Positions 16,824 to 26,155 of a stretch of DNA of 64,000 nt are shown piece by piece. The notes below the pieces were generated by a model. The model searched no databases, had not been told where the DNA came from, and was given only the letters and a program-made list of their open reading frames with translations. The first letter of the stretch is position 1. Every line of letters begins with the position of its first letter. The stretch comes from a virus. A program made the position numbers and the translations under genes. Location of the stretch: the IMG/VR virus record IMGVR_UViG_3300043449_002191, positions 1-64,000 of that record, one strand, 5' to 3'.

Positions 16824-16940
16824 TCAATTCATTACCCACCATAAAATTTCAAGCCATTTCCAGATGCCAAAACAAAGAGTTACAAACATTAACGCTATGT
16901 GAGGTACAAGTAAATATTTTCTATAAAACAATCGACTCAT
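16824..16940 (-). CDS. Small single-pass membrane protein
   Basis: A 38-residue ORF fully bracketed by neighbours: its ATG overlaps the stop of the upstream gene as ATGA (16937-16940), and its TGA is 7 bases before the thyA start. The sequence is hydrophobic and aromatic ([26 protein letters not shown]), predicting one transmembrane helix with a basic N-terminus (MSRLFYRKY). The tight coupling is the main support for it being real. Function is unknown. Confidence 0.6.
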   Translation of the reverse strand: MSRLFYRKYLLVPHIALMFVTLCFGIWKWLEILWWVMN

Positions 16941-17167
16941 ACTATAAACAACTTTCTTAGGTTTTTAGGAACAAGACTCATAGCTTTAGTTCTTTTTTTA
17001 ACTATAGGAGCAGTTTCTTCAACGATTCTTTCAATTTGAATCCTCATTTGCTCACAAAGTTCTTTATCTTTTGATTCCTTACCTTTTTTGTAATATTTTA
17101 CAAAGTGAGATAAAAGACTCATTTTAAAAATAAAATCTCGCTTACTCATAAATACCTCACATATCAT
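16937..17167 (-). CDS. Small basic helical protein, unknown function
   Basis: A 76-residue protein rich in Lys (KYYKKGKESKDKELCEQM, KKRTKAMSLVPKNLRK). It overlaps the upstream gene by 11 bases and the downstream membrane peptide gene by 4, so it is translated as part of the thyA operon. An in-frame ATG five codons in (MSKRDF) with GAGGT upstream is a likely alternative start. No family recognised. Confidence 0.5.
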   Translation of the reverse strand: MICEVFMSKRDFIFKMSLLSHFVKYYKKGKESKDKELCEQMRIQIERIVEETAPIVKKRTKAMSLVPKNLRKLFIV

Positions 17168-17387
17168 CCAAAGGGGTTTGTTCTATAGCTTTTTTAGGAG
17201 TATCAACTAGCTCAAATGGGACTTCAATACCCTTAGTTTTTAAGAACTCTTCCAATCCTGAGATAATCAAAAAAACTTGATTATTACGACTATTGTCGTA
17301 TGGAAGTGCAATATGTTCATTAAAAACCGATTGTGCTGCATCTGATATTTTAATGATATCAGACATTGTGATAGCTAATTTACTCAT
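17157..17387 (-). CDS. Small acidic phage protein, unknown function
   Basis: A 76-residue protein with an N-terminal helix (ITMSDIIKISDAAQSVFNEHI) and an ILE-rich middle. AAGGA lies 7 bases before the ATG. It is the first gene of the minus-strand run that ends in thyA, and lies directly downstream of the Leu-type tRNA on the same strand, so tRNA and operon may share a transcript. Confidence 0.5.
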   Translation of the reverse strand: MSKLAITMSDIIKISDAAQSVFNEHIALPYDNSRNNQVFLIISGLEEFLKTKGIEVPFELVDTPKKAIEQTPLDDM

Positions 17388-17405
17388 TTTGTATCCTTAT
17401 ATAAG

Positions 17406-17494
17406 ATCTTTAGGGCGGATTCGCACCGCCTGCTCGGTTATTAGCCGAACTTGCCACTTTTAAGGCCGCAGAGTTCCTACCTCTGTGCTAAAGA
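17406..17494 (-). tRNA. tRNA-Leu(UAA)-like, divergent
   Basis: On the minus strand the sequence folds with a 7-pair acceptor stem (TCTTTAG/CTAAAGA), a D-arm AGAG/CTCT, an anticodon loop CTTAAAA (anticodon TAA) on an imperfect stem, a long variable arm (TTCGG/CCGAG-like, loop CTAATAA) and a T-arm GGCGG/CCGCC. A long variable arm plus TAA fits class II tRNA-Leu. Odd points are C instead of T at position 8, T-loop TGCGAAT (G at position 55), a mismatch in the anticodon stem and no encoded CCA. It may be functional but diverged, or decaying. Confidence 0.6.
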
Positions 17495-17499
17495 AAGTT

Positions 17500-17790
17500 T
17501 TAAGCCACTTTTTTTATCTTTGCCTTAACATCTAATTTAACATAAGTAGACTTAGTAATCAAGTCTAATTCTGTACATTTTACAATCCCAACACGCTCTA
17601 ATAAAGTATCAGCTCCAACTACTCGATTTTGCTCGATTTCTTTAAGAATTACAGCAAAACCTTCTGTTTCCATAGAACCTAAAGCCTTCAAAGTCGAGGC
17701 TATCTCTTCTTTTTTAGTCTCCAAAAGCTTAATTTGATCTCGCAATTGCATATATTGTTCACACATTTCGTTTATTTGACTTAATTTCAT
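17500..17790 (-). CDS. Small coiled-coil protein
   Basis: A 96-residue protein with an N-terminal heptad-like helix (QYMQLRDQIKLLETKKEEIASTLKAL) and a beta-type C-terminal half ending in a basic tail (KLDVKAKIKKVA). RBS AGGAGGT is 4 bases from the ATG. A sigma70-type promoter is visible upstream. It lies just before the Leu-type tRNA on the same strand. No family recognised. Confidence 0.6.
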   Translation of the reverse strand: MKLSQINEMCEQYMQLRDQIKLLETKKEEIASTLKALGSMETEGFAVILKEIEQNRVVGADTLLERVGIVKCTELDLITKSTYVKLDVKAKIKKVA

Positions 17791-17813
17791 ACCTACCTCC
17801 TAATTACAAAACC

Positions 17814-17842
17814 AGGATATCAAGTAATACTTTAAAAGTCAA
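17814..17842 (-). promoter_or_regulatory. Candidate sigma70 promoter for the minus-strand thyA island
   Basis: On the minus strand TTGACT and TATCCT are separated by exactly 17 bases, ahead of the coiled-coil gene, the tRNA and the thyA operon. The -10 box is weak. Confidence 0.4.
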
Positions 17843-17874
17843 CTATTTGTCTCATTTCAATACTTTGGCTATAT

Positions 17875-17883
17875 CCTAATCTT
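17875..17883 (+). promoter_or_regulatory. Late motif CCTAATCTT
   Basis: Followed by ATTGTAG and located 49 bases before the GTG start at 17933; it starts the tail-fibre block right after the opposite-strand island. Confidence 0.65.
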
Positions 17884-17932
17884 ATTGTAGATACTTACAG
17901 TATTATAGCTTTAAAAAAAATAAAGGTACAAA

Positions 17933-19846
17933 GTGTCTAAATTGCCTACAATTTTTCAGACTAAATGGCCGTCCGTTCTTTTGGGGCCTATTTCTGTATC
18001 TAACTATATAGTTACAGTCCCATCTACTTATGGATTAGCTGTTAATCAAATCGTAGTATTAAGACTTGGCACAAAAGCTAAAGAATTTGAAATTAAACGA
18101 GTATTATCTGACACAGAGCTTCAACTTGGCCAAACAAACTCAGGTTTAAAAACTTTTCTGAATCCCACTGAATTTGATGGTGGAACTTTGGAAATGTCAG
18201 AACAGGAAAGAAATAAGCTAGGGTTTGAATACGTGCTTAGGGCTGTTTATCAAGAAGAGCCTGCAGTTGCACTTAGAAGCATTTTAGTTGACTGGATGGG
18301 TCAACATTACAGCGAAACTAATCCACTACCTGTTTCCGGCTCTCTTACTGTTGATATAGGAAATGAAGTAGAAATTAAAAATGACAGCGGTAATCCTGTA
18401 CCTGTATCTGGTGAAGTTTCAATTAGTTCCTTGCCTGAAGTAGAAATTAAAAATGACATTAATAATCCAATTCCATCTAGCATTTATACTCCAGACGGTA
18501 ATCCAAACGCATCTACAAATCCTGTTTGGGTTACTGGTGAAATGAACGCAAATATTACAAGCGGATTTAGTTTAGACGCATTTTCTAGACTAAGAGTTAG
18601 TGAGCCCTTTACTTTAGGTGATTACAAGCATTTATATGGAATTGACCCTAACTTTAATGATAATTTAATTAATGGTGGAACTGCAGTATACAATGCAAAT
18701 AAGGCTTCAGCCACATTATCAACCTCAAGTGATCCGAGTTCAAGAGCTACCCACCAAACTAAAATGTATCACCATTATCAGCCTGGAAAAAGCCAACTAA
18801 TACTTTCATCTGTAGTTTTTGGCCATGCTCAGCAAAACGTAACAAAGCGAACAGGTTATTTTGACGATAAAAACGGTATATTTTTTGAGCAAGTTGGAAG
18901 CAGTATATCAGACAATACAGACAATGGTACATTGAATTGGGTAATACGCTCCTATACTTCTGGCCTTGCAGATGAATCTGATATAGGCACATATAAAAGG
19001 CGAGTTCCCCAATCTGAATGGAACGTAGATAAATGTGACGGAACTGGGCCATCTGGTTTTAATATTGACACTTCAAAAACACAGTTAATCTGGACAGACT
19101 TTCAATGGTTAGGAGTTGGACGAGTAGAATGCGGTTTTGTTCATGACGGTAAATTTGTTTTAGCTCATAGATATTATCACTCAAATATATTGCCAGAAGT
19201 GTATTTAAGCAACCCCAATTTGCCAGTAAGATGCGAAATACTTAATACGGGAGCTACCACAGGTGGTTCTATGGATCAAATTTGCTCTACTGTTGCTACT
19301 GAAGGTGGATATATTGAAAGCGGTATTGATTTTTCTGTGTACTCCCCAATAAGAGCTACAATTGGCAATGGGCAAACAACATTTCCTTTAATGGCCGTTA
19401 GACTAAAAAATTCATTTAATGGATATGATAATAGAGTAAGTGCTAGAGCCAACCAAACAAGTTTTTACGTGGAAAACAATAGTATAGTGTATGAGATTAT
19501 AAAATTACCATCAGCGGCCAGCCTATCTACTACTTTAAACGGTGGCGTACTTACATGGGTTTCTGCAGATGCCTCTAGTGCAGTAGAATATTGCGTAAAT
19601 GCCACAGATTTTGTTAGTGTTGACGCTGATAGGCTTTCGTCTGGCTTTGTTCCATCTGGAGCTAGTCAAAATAGTTTATCCCCAGTTGCAAGCGGATCTA
19701 TATCTTCAGCTAAAAAGAATGTTATATCTCAAAACTTTGATAGCACAAGCTCGGAAGTATACGTTATTGTTGTCAGTACTGTCCTTGCTGGTAACAACCT
19801 ATCAGCAAACGTAGCCTGTGCCTTTCAATGGAGAGAAATCTATTAA
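17933..19846 (+). CDS. Tail structural / fibre protein
   Basis: A 637-residue protein beginning at GTG. Residues about 110-185 contain short repeats of the type VEIKND-x-x-NP-x-P-x-SG. They lead into a conserved phage virion domain (FSLDAFSRLRVSEPFTLGD, then FQWLGVGRVECGFVHDGKFVLAHRYYH and LPVRCEI) that I know from structural proteins of large phages. The C-terminal part is Ser/Ala-rich beta. It lies first in the fibre cluster, so an adaptor or proximal fibre role is likely. The stop overlaps the next small ORF as TAATG. The weak RBS (AAAGGT) and GTG suggest modest expression. Confidence 0.65.
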   Translation: MSKLPTIFQTKWPSVLLGPISVSNYIVTVPSTYGLAVNQIVVLRLGTKAKEFEIKRVLSDTELQLGQTNSGLKTFLNPTEFDGGTLEMSEQERNKLGFEYVLRAVYQEEPAVALRSILVDWMGQHYSETNPLPVSGSLTVDIGNEVEIKNDSGNPVPVSGEVSISSLPEVEIKNDINNPIPSSIYTPDGNPNASTNPVWVTGEMNANITSGFSLDAFSRLRVSEPFTLGDYKHLYGIDPNFNDNLINGGTAVYNANKASATLSTSSDPSSRATHQTKMYHHYQPGKSQLILSSVVFGHAQQNVTKRTGYFDDKNGIFFEQVGSSISDNTDNGTLNWVIRSYTSGLADESDIGTYKRRVPQSEWNVDKCDGTGPSGFNIDTSKTQLIWTDFQWLGVGRVECGFVHDGKFVLAHRYYHSNILPEVYLSNPNLPVRCEILNTGATTGGSMDQICSTVATEGGYIESGIDFSVYSPIRATIGNGQTTFPLMAVRLKNSFNGYDNRVSARANQTSFYVENNSIVYEIIKLPSAASLSTTLNGGVLTWVSADASSAVEYCVNATDFVSVDADRLSSGFVPSGASQNSLSPVASGSISSAKKNVISQNFDSTSSEVYVIVVSTVLAGNNLSANVACAFQWREIY

Positions 19847-19968
19847 TGATATCAAATATTTGCAAAAAAATGGCAAATAATCCTAATCTTAGAATTGATG
19901 TGTCTCGTTACATAAATGGGAAAAACATAAATAAACTTAACACTTTAGGGGTGGAAATAGATGAGTAG
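19846..19968 (+). CDS. Small ORF bridging two fibre genes
   Basis: A 40-residue ORF whose ATG overlaps the preceding stop (TAATG) and whose TAG overlaps the start of the next gene. It encodes an N-P-N-L stretch where the CCTAATCTT motif passes through. It may be a real small protein or merely a translational bridge that delivers ribosomes to the 19961 gene. Confidence 0.4.
   Translation: MISNICKKMANNPNLRIDVSRYINGKNINKLNTLGVEIDE
19882..19890 (+). promoter_or_regulatory. Late motif CCTAATCTT
   Basis: Lies 70 bases before the 19961 gene, the second-longest spacing among the copies, and inside the 40-residue ORF. Confidence 0.55.
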
Positions 19969-20635
19969 AGTTAGATTAGAAAAGATATCTGCATCTTTGA
20001 TTCCTATTCCACCTACCGGAAAAGCTAGTTTATTTTTAGATGGCTTAGATGGAAATTTAAAGCTTAAATTAGATGATGGTAATACTATCATCCTAAATAG
20101 CAGTGAAGAGTATATCCAGGACTTAGTTGCTAACTTTTTTGCAGATTCAGCTAGCTTGGAAGTATCTTATGATGATTTGGGCGACTCCATTTCTATCAAT
20201 ATTAAGCCAAATGTTATAAATGATTATTATGTGGACAAAATTAGTCCAGTAAAAATAACTGATACCCAGAATGGAAGGTATCAAAGCTCGTTGACAACAA
20301 CGAATAGTACACCAACATTGATTCAAAGCATATCTTGTGCTGTAGATGGGTCGTGGATGGTAGAAGCGAGGGTTACGTGTAGGAGAATAGGCGGTTTATC
20401 GGGGTCTGCAGGAGATTCTGCAGTATTTAAAAGGAGCTTTCGAATCAAGTCCGAAGGTTCAACGGTAACAGTGCATGACATTCAGGCTGACTATACATCG
20501 AGAGACTTACCTAATATGCAAACTACTGAGGTAAGTATTTCTGTAAGCAGTACGAATGTTAACATTTCTGTAGTCGGGATTAGTGATACCGACCTTAAAT
20601 GGAATGCTGATACGATAACAAATATTAATACATAA
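19961..20635 (+). CDS. Short tail-fibre protein with shared C-terminal domain
   Basis: A 224-residue protein. The N-terminal part (MSRVRLEKISASLIPIPPTGK, then LFLDGLDGNLKLKLDDG) resembles phage fibre attachment segments that describe a grid of properties. The last about 110 residues are homologous to the C-terminus of the 1272-residue fibre that follows: both keep V-x-x-x-R-x-x-R-x-K then a TV or VSLGT strand, IQADYTS, and end with a D/N-x-K-W-N/K-A motif. That domain is probably a trimerising or receptor-binding tip. RBS is GGGGTGGAAA. The presence of two proteins with the same tip suggests alternative or layered fibres. Confidence 0.6.
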   Translation: MSRVRLEKISASLIPIPPTGKASLFLDGLDGNLKLKLDDGNTIILNSSEEYIQDLVANFFADSASLEVSYDDLGDSISINIKPNVINDYYVDKISPVKITDTQNGRYQSSLTTTNSTPTLIQSISCAVDGSWMVEARVTCRRIGGLSGSAGDSAVFKRSFRIKSEGSTVTVHDIQADYTSRDLPNMQTTEVSISVSSTNVNISVVGISDTDLKWNADTITNINT

Positions 20636-20652
20636 TAGGGGAGAAATAAATT

Positions 20653-23600
20653 ATGGCTATTATTTTATCACAAATTACAATAGGCGATCATAGAATAATG
20701 ATCACCGACAGCGCACCAAATACAGGCGCTGGAATTACAGCTGAAATTGGTTCAATGATCATCGTTTCAGGAGTTGCTCCTGAAGGTGCTATTTGGCTAA
20801 AAACTGGATCTAACGATACAGACTGGAAAGTTAGTACAGTTGATAAAGCAGCATTAGATCTACAAATTCTTGGCATAGAAAATGACATTGCTCAAGAAAT
20901 TCTTGATCGTGTTGCTCAAGATGCTGCCACATTAGCTTCTGCAAATTCTTACACAGATGGTGAAATTGCTCAAGAAGTAATTGACAGGAATGCTGCTATT
21001 GCTGCAGGTGATGCTGCCACATTAGCTTCTGCAAATTCTTACACAGATGGTGAAATTGCTCAAGAAGTAATTGACAGAAACGCTGCTATTGCTGCAGTAA
21101 GCCTTGATCTTACCGCATTGCAAGGAGATCTTGACGCATTAGACGGTAGAGTTATTTCTGTTGAATCTGATCTTGCTCAAGAAATTCTTGATCGTGCTGC
21201 AGATGTAGATGCTGAAGAATCTGCTCGTATTGCTGCAGATAACGCATTAGATGGACGTTTGGACATTATCGAAGGCATTGGTGAAGGTTCCGTAGCTAAA
21301 GCAGAACAAGATGCCAAAGACTATGCAGATGCTGCCGTACTAGTAGAAACTAATGCTCGTATTGCTGCTGACGATGCTCTTGATGGCCGTCTTGATGTTA
21401 TCGAAGGCATTGGTGAAGGTTCCGTAGCTAAAGCAGAACAAGATGCCAAAGACTATGCAGATGCTGCTGTAGCAGTAGAAGCTGGTGATAGAGCCGCAGA
21501 AGATCTCACATTCTTAAAACTTGACGGTTCTAGACCAATGACTGGTGCCCTTAATATGGGTAACCATAAAATTGAGTTTCTTCATGCTCCAGAAAATGCA
21601 TCTGATGCAGCTACTAAAGAGTACGTTGATGACTTGCTTGCTGGTCTTTCATGGAAAGAAGCAGTACACTCTGCTACAGTTGCTAGCGAAAACATTAACA
21701 TTGCTAATCCTGGTACAGCTACAATTGGTGGACATTTGTTGGAGCAGGGTCAAAGAGTTCTCCTTAAAGATCAAACTGACCTTAGCGAAAATGGTATCTA
21801 TATCTTTGATACTTCTTCTACAGCTTTAGTTCGTTCTTCAGACGCTGATGTTTGGGCTGAGCTTGAAGGTGCAGTTGTGTACGTTCAAGAAGGTACAAAT
21901 GCTGGCGGTAAGTTTGTTGCTACCATTCCTCCAACTGGAGTTGTTGGTGTAGACGACATCACATTTACAATGTTTTCTGCTGCAAGTGCCCTTGATGGTG
22001 TTGGAACTGCTGATACCGTCGCTATCTGGACAGATGTCCACACTCTTGGTTCTTCTCTAGTTACTACTCAAGAACTTGAATATGTTTCTGGCGTAACTTC
22101 TGGAATTCAGGCGCAAATCGATGCTGAAGAATCTGCTCGTATTTCTGCAGATAACGCATTAGACGGTAGACTTGATATTATTGAAGGTGCTGATACAGTT
22201 GAAGGTTCTGTCGCTAAAGCAGAAAAAGATGCTAAAGACTATGCAGATGCTGCAGTTGCTCAAGAAGTTATTGACAGGAATGCTGCTATTGCCGCAGGTG
22301 ATGCTCTTAAAGTAGACAAAGCTGGCGATACAATGACTGGCAACTTAGTTGTGGATAGCGGAACTGGATCGTCCTCTACTCTTAGCACATCCAGTTTATC
22401 TATTTCAGGAATGTTTGGCCCGACTTCTGAATTGTCAGATGGTGCCTTATCTATAGCCGATTCAATGCTGGGATCTTTGGGGCAATTACAGGCTGGAAGT
22501 TTAAATTTATCAAATCTTCCACAAGGTAAAAATATTACGTTAGCTGGTGGGGAAATTGAAACTTCTATACGGCAATTAGACCTTACATTTAATAAAATAA
22601 GTACAGATAATGGAAAAATCCGTTTATATAATTATAATGGATCTACTTATACCCCTATTCTTCCAACTCAACCAGAACACGTTACTACTAAATCATATGT
22701 TGATGCTGCTGATTCTGCGCTTGATGCCCGTTTAGATCTTCTTGAAGCTGACGATGTAACTAAGACTTATGTTGACAGCCAAGATGCTCTTAAAGTATCT
22801 AAAGCTGGCGATACAATGTCTGGTGATCTAATTGTTGATCTTGGCGCTGGCCAAACTTCAACTGTTGGACAAAATGTTGTTGTGACAGCTTCTGATGGAA
22901 GCAGTAGTACAGTAGATGCCTTATCTAATACGATTGCTGCTGGCGATGGGCTATCTGAAAGTTCTTTATCTTCTAACTCATTAACAATGTACCTTGATGA
23001 CGGTACAGGCGATTATGACGCAGTTGATATTTACACTAATGCAATTAAACTTTACCATTGGGATGGTTCGGCTCAAACGCCAATCATGCCTGTTAATGAT
23101 GAAGACGTTACTGTAAAAAAGTACGTTGATGACTCTATTGCTGCTCTTGGATCTGGCTCTCTTACTGCTATCCAAAACGAACTTGATGCTACTCAATTAG
23201 GTGCTGGTCTTGGAACAGGTGGTTCCTACATCCCTCATATTGGTACTAATTATATTGATGGACAGTCTTCTTTAGATGCTGCTGACGTTGCTTTAGACCA
23301 AGCATTAAAAGCTGAAGAAACTGCCCGTATCGCTGGTGATGCTGCTTCTCAAAGCTATGCCGATGGGGTAGTAGCTGCTGAACAGTTAAGAGCTTTAGCT
23401 GCAGAAGGTGTATTGCAAGATAATATCGATGATGAAGCTTCTGCACGTGCCCTTGCTGACGGACTTCTTCAAGGTGAAATTGATGCTATTCAAGATGACT
23501 ATGGTGCTGCTAATGGTCTAGCTACTCTTGATGGTGGTGGAAAAGTTCCTTTGAGTCAGTTGCCTAATTCTATTATGCAATATCAAGGCGTATGGGATGC

Positions 23601-24471
23601 TTCTACTAACACTCCTGCTTTGGCAGATGGTGCTGGAAACGCTGATGAGGCTATCGGTGATGTATACAGAGTAAGCGTTGCTGGCTCTCATAACTTAGGA
23701 TCTGGATTAATTTCATTTGAAGTTGGCGATTATGTAATCCTTAATGCTTCTAAAGTGTGGGAAAAGTCTGATACTACAGATGCAGTTGCCACTGTAAATG
23801 GATACACTGGAAACGTAGTTCTTGACGCTGCAGATTTGCTTATGGTTTCTAAACCAGCTCAAACTGTTGAATCTGAACTTGTTCAGTTGCAATTAAATAT
23901 CGATGCAGAAGAAGCAAGAGCTTTAGCTGCAGAAGGTGTACTGCAAGGTAACATTGACGCAGAAGAAGCTGCTCGTATTGCCGCTGACTTGTTGAAACTT
24001 GATCTTGCTGGCGGAACAATGTCTGGCGACATCAACATGGGAAGCAATGACCTTGTTAATGCTTCTAGCGTAGTTGTCGGTGCTGCTTCTGGCGATAGCA
24101 TTTTCCAATTGCAAGAAAACAACGTCAAATACAACGTATCTGCGCATGCTGCACAGACTACTGATGGAACTCAGATTACTATGTTCTCTGAGACTCCAGC
24201 TGATAACTCTGTTGGATTATACAAAGTAATGGTTACTGGTATTGATGCTGCAAACAATGACTCAGTTGCTTACGAAAGAACTGTCCGTGTTAAGAAAGTT
24301 AGTGGAGTAGTTTCTCTTGGAACTATTCAGGCCGACTATACTAGCGAAGACCCTTCTTTGAGTCAGTGTAGTATTGATATTCAAGGTGTTAGCGGAACAG
24401 TTGCAGTTAAAGTTGCAGGTGTTAATACTAAAACTATTAACTGGAAAGCTGTACTTGAAAAAGTAAGATAA
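20653..24471 (+). CDS. Long tail fibre protein
   Basis: A 1272-residue repeat-rich fibre. Residues about 60-310 are coiled-coil-like repeats (EESARIAADNALDGRLDIIEG, SVAKAEQDAKDYADAA). At about 325-445 lies a common phage fibre domain (LAGLSWKEAV ... LLKDQTDLSENGIYIF ... ALVRSSDAD). A shorter related domain (YQGVWDASTN ... EVGDYVILN) is at about 975-1065. KAGDTMTG/MSGDLIVD elements mark shaft segments. The last 110 residues form the tip domain shared with the preceding gene. A 90-base tandem duplication at 20920 shows recent repeat expansion. It probably recognises the host surface. Confidence 0.8.
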   Translation: MAIILSQITIGDHRIMITDSAPNTGAGITAEIGSMIIVSGVAPEGAIWLKTGSNDTDWKVSTVDKAALDLQILGIENDIAQEILDRVAQDAATLASANSYTDGEIAQEVIDRNAAIAAGDAATLASANSYTDGEIAQEVIDRNAAIAAVSLDLTALQGDLDALDGRVISVESDLAQEILDRAADVDAEESARIAADNALDGRLDIIEGIGEGSVAKAEQDAKDYADAAVLVETNARIAADDALDGRLDVIEGIGEGSVAKAEQDAKDYADAAVAVEAGDRAAEDLTFLKLDGSRPMTGALNMGNHKIEFLHAPENASDAATKEYVDDLLAGLSWKEAVHSATVASENINIANPGTATIGGHLLEQGQRVLLKDQTDLSENGIYIFDTSSTALVRSSDADVWAELEGAVVYVQEGTNAGGKFVATIPPTGVVGVDDITFTMFSAASALDGVGTADTVAIWTDVHTLGSSLVTTQELEYVSGVTSGIQAQIDAEESARISADNALDGRLDIIEGADTVEGSVAKAEKDAKDYADAAVAQEVIDRNAAIAAGDALKVDKAGDTMTGNLVVDSGTGSSSTLSTSSLSISGMFGPTSELSDGALSIADSMLGSLGQLQAGSLNLSNLPQGKNITLAGGEIETSIRQLDLTFNKISTDNGKIRLYNYNGSTYTPILPTQPEHVTTKSYVDAADSALDARLDLLEADDVTKTYVDSQDALKVSKAGDTMSGDLIVDLGAGQTSTVGQNVVVTASDGSSSTVDALSNTIAAGDGLSESSLSSNSLTMYLDDGTGDYDAVDIYTNAIKLYHWDGSAQTPIMPVNDEDVTVKKYVDDSIAALGSGSLTAIQNELDATQLGAGLGTGGSYIPHIGTNYIDGQSSLDAADVALDQALKAEETARIAGDAASQSYADGVVAAEQLRALAAEGVLQDNIDDEASARALADGLLQGEIDAIQDDYGAANGLATLDGGGKVPLSQLPNSIMQYQGVWDASTNTPALADGAGNADEAIGDVYRVSVAGSHNLGSGLISFEVGDYVILNASKVWEKSDTTDAVATVNGYTGNVVLDAADLLMVSKPAQTVESELVQLQLNIDAEEARALAAEGVLQGNIDAEEAARIAADLLKLDLAGGTMSGDINMGSNDLVNASSVVVGAASGDSIFQLQENNVKYNVSAHAAQTTDGTQITMFSETPADNSVGLYKVMVTGIDAANNDSVAYERTVRVKKVSGVVSLGTIQADYTSEDPSLSQCSIDIQGVSGTVAVKVAGVNTKTINWKAVLEKVR
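20920..21099 (+). repeat. 90-base tandem duplication inside fibre gene
   Basis: Two consecutive 90-base units (20920-21009 and 21010-21099) are nearly identical (differences at AGGAAT/AGAAAC and at the 3' end), encoding a duplicated helical shaft segment in frame. Confidence 0.85.
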
Positions 24472-24488
24472 TTATTCAAACTATGGTA

Positions 24489-24515
24489 GGCCGCTTCTCT
24501 GATGGGGAGGCGGCT
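24489..24515 (+). terminator. Hairpin after long fibre gene
   Basis: GCCGCTTCTC pairs with GGGGAGGCGGC (G-T pairs included) around a short loop, followed by a weak pyrimidine tract TTTCCTCTT. It is in the short gap between two fibre genes and is probably a partial terminator. Confidence 0.6.
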
Positions 24516-24540
24516 TTCCTCTTAACTTTAGGACTTACAT

Positions 24541-26151
24541 ATGGCTGTGTTAGGTACTTTAACTCTAAATGAAATTGTAATCTATGAAGTGGATGAAAAT
24601 CCTACAATAGCCGGATTAGAGGCAGCTTCTGGATCACTAGCTATTATGACCGATGGGTCAGCTATTTTTCATAAAGGAGAAGGGGATCAATTTAACTGGG
24701 TAAACCATTCAGTTAGTGATCACGGAAATCTAAGTGGTCTTAGCGATGACGACCACATACAATACTTATTAACTGACGGCACAAGACAAATGAGCGGCTC
24801 ATTAGATATGGGCAGTAATGATGTTACCAATGCTGGTGACTATAATGGAGTGACTGTCGAGGCTCATGCTTCTAGACACTTACCAGATGGCGCTGACCCT
24901 TTAGCGACATCAACCCCAGTTTCTACTGGAGTAGAAAATTCAGAAGGATCAGCAAATTCTTTTGCTAGAGCTGATCATATTCATAAAACTTTAATAAATT
25001 CAAATTTTATTTTTATAAACACAAAAACAGATTTTCCTGCGGCAGTTGGCGGAGTAATTACTCTTGCTAATAATACCACATATTTTATAACTACTGCTAT
25101 CGATCTTACTGGCGATAGGTTAGTTGCAGGACAAAATACTACTATTATCGGCGGTTCGTCCGAAAACTGTTCAATAACATCAACTGGACTAAGCTCAAGT
25201 ACGGCGCTAATCACATCTAACTACTCTTTACCGATGAGGAATATATCAATTACCCATGGAAAAGCATTAGATCTTGATGGTACTGGTAATGCGTCAGCGG
25301 CTTTAGATTGGTTTGGAGTAAACTTTGTTAATTGTGCAACAGTTGGAACAATCAAAACTTATACAAACTTTATTATGACTGATTGTGCATTATTAAATTC
25401 AGCTAATATGACATTTGATGGCACAATTCAAACCGTAGGATTTATCAGCTGCTTGTTTTCTGGAATAGCAGGACAAACAACCTTAAATTTTCCGTCAACA
25501 TTAACAATTACTAGAAGAATACGAGCAGTATTTTCATCATTTGTCGCATTTGGCGGAGCAACAGCAATATACGTAGATCCAGCCGTTACATTTAGTGCTG
25601 GCGCAGAAAACTACATTTTAATTACTTGTAACTTTAGCGGTGGTGCTACCTATGTAGGTGGTACAAATTACACAAGCAATAACGCATTATTCCAAAACTG
25701 TAGGGGGATAACCAATTCAGCCAATGTTGGTCAAATGTATTTTATAAATGATGCTACCCCAAATTCAATTGCCTCTCAAGGGGTATTTGAAAAGATCGAG
25801 GGCACTACTATAGCATCCTCGATTAATCAAAAATTCTCACATTCATTGAATAGATTGACTTATGTAGGCGGTTTAACAAAAGAATTCGTCATAACAGCAT
25901 CATGTTCAGCCAATTCAGTAACAACTCCTTCAGCAGTTCTTCTTGTTAGAATAGCAAAAAATGGCGCTACTATAGCCGAATCTGAATCACAAGTTACTAC
26001 GTCTAACATAGGGAGAAACGAAAACTTTTACTGTCAAGCAATAGTAAATCTTGCCCCAAATGACTATATTGAACTTTTTATTGCAAACGATACAAGTACA
26101 AATAGCGTAATTGTAACAGATTTAAATCTTTTAGCAAGAGCGTCAGGATAA
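24541..26151 (+). CDS. Tail fibre/spike protein with beta-helix-like region
   Basis: A 536-residue protein. The N-terminal 150 residues contain the phage fibre segment LSGLSDDDHIQYLL ... MSGSLDMGSNDVTN ... VEAHASRHLPDGADP ... FARADHIHK, also present in the next gene. Residues about 165-400 have the rung-like pattern of a parallel beta-helix (repeated NNTTYFI, ISITHGKAL, FVNCATV, FIMTDCALLN, FISCLFSG), as in pectate-lyase-like spikes. The last about 115 residues look like a jelly-roll tip. No catalytic pair for polysaccharide cleavage is evident, so binding rather than depolymerase activity is the cautious reading. The start is close to a GGAC sequence; RBS is weak. Confidence 0.7.
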   Translation: MAVLGTLTLNEIVIYEVDENPTIAGLEAASGSLAIMTDGSAIFHKGEGDQFNWVNHSVSDHGNLSGLSDDDHIQYLLTDGTRQMSGSLDMGSNDVTNAGDYNGVTVEAHASRHLPDGADPLATSTPVSTGVENSEGSANSFARADHIHKTLINSNFIFINTKTDFPAAVGGVITLANNTTYFITTAIDLTGDRLVAGQNTTIIGGSSENCSITSTGLSSSTALITSNYSLPMRNISITHGKALDLDGTGNASAALDWFGVNFVNCATVGTIKTYTNFIMTDCALLNSANMTFDGTIQTVGFISCLFSGIAGQTTLNFPSTLTITRRIRAVFSSFVAFGGATAIYVDPAVTFSAGAENYILITCNFSGGATYVGGTNYTSNNALFQNCRGITNSANVGQMYFINDATPNSIASQGVFEKIEGTTIASSINQKFSHSLNRLTYVGGLTKEFVITASCSANSVTTPSAVLLVRIAKNGATIAESESQVTTSNIGRNENFYCQAIVNLAPNDYIELFIANDTSTNSVIVTDLNLLARASG

Positions 26152-26155
26152 TAAA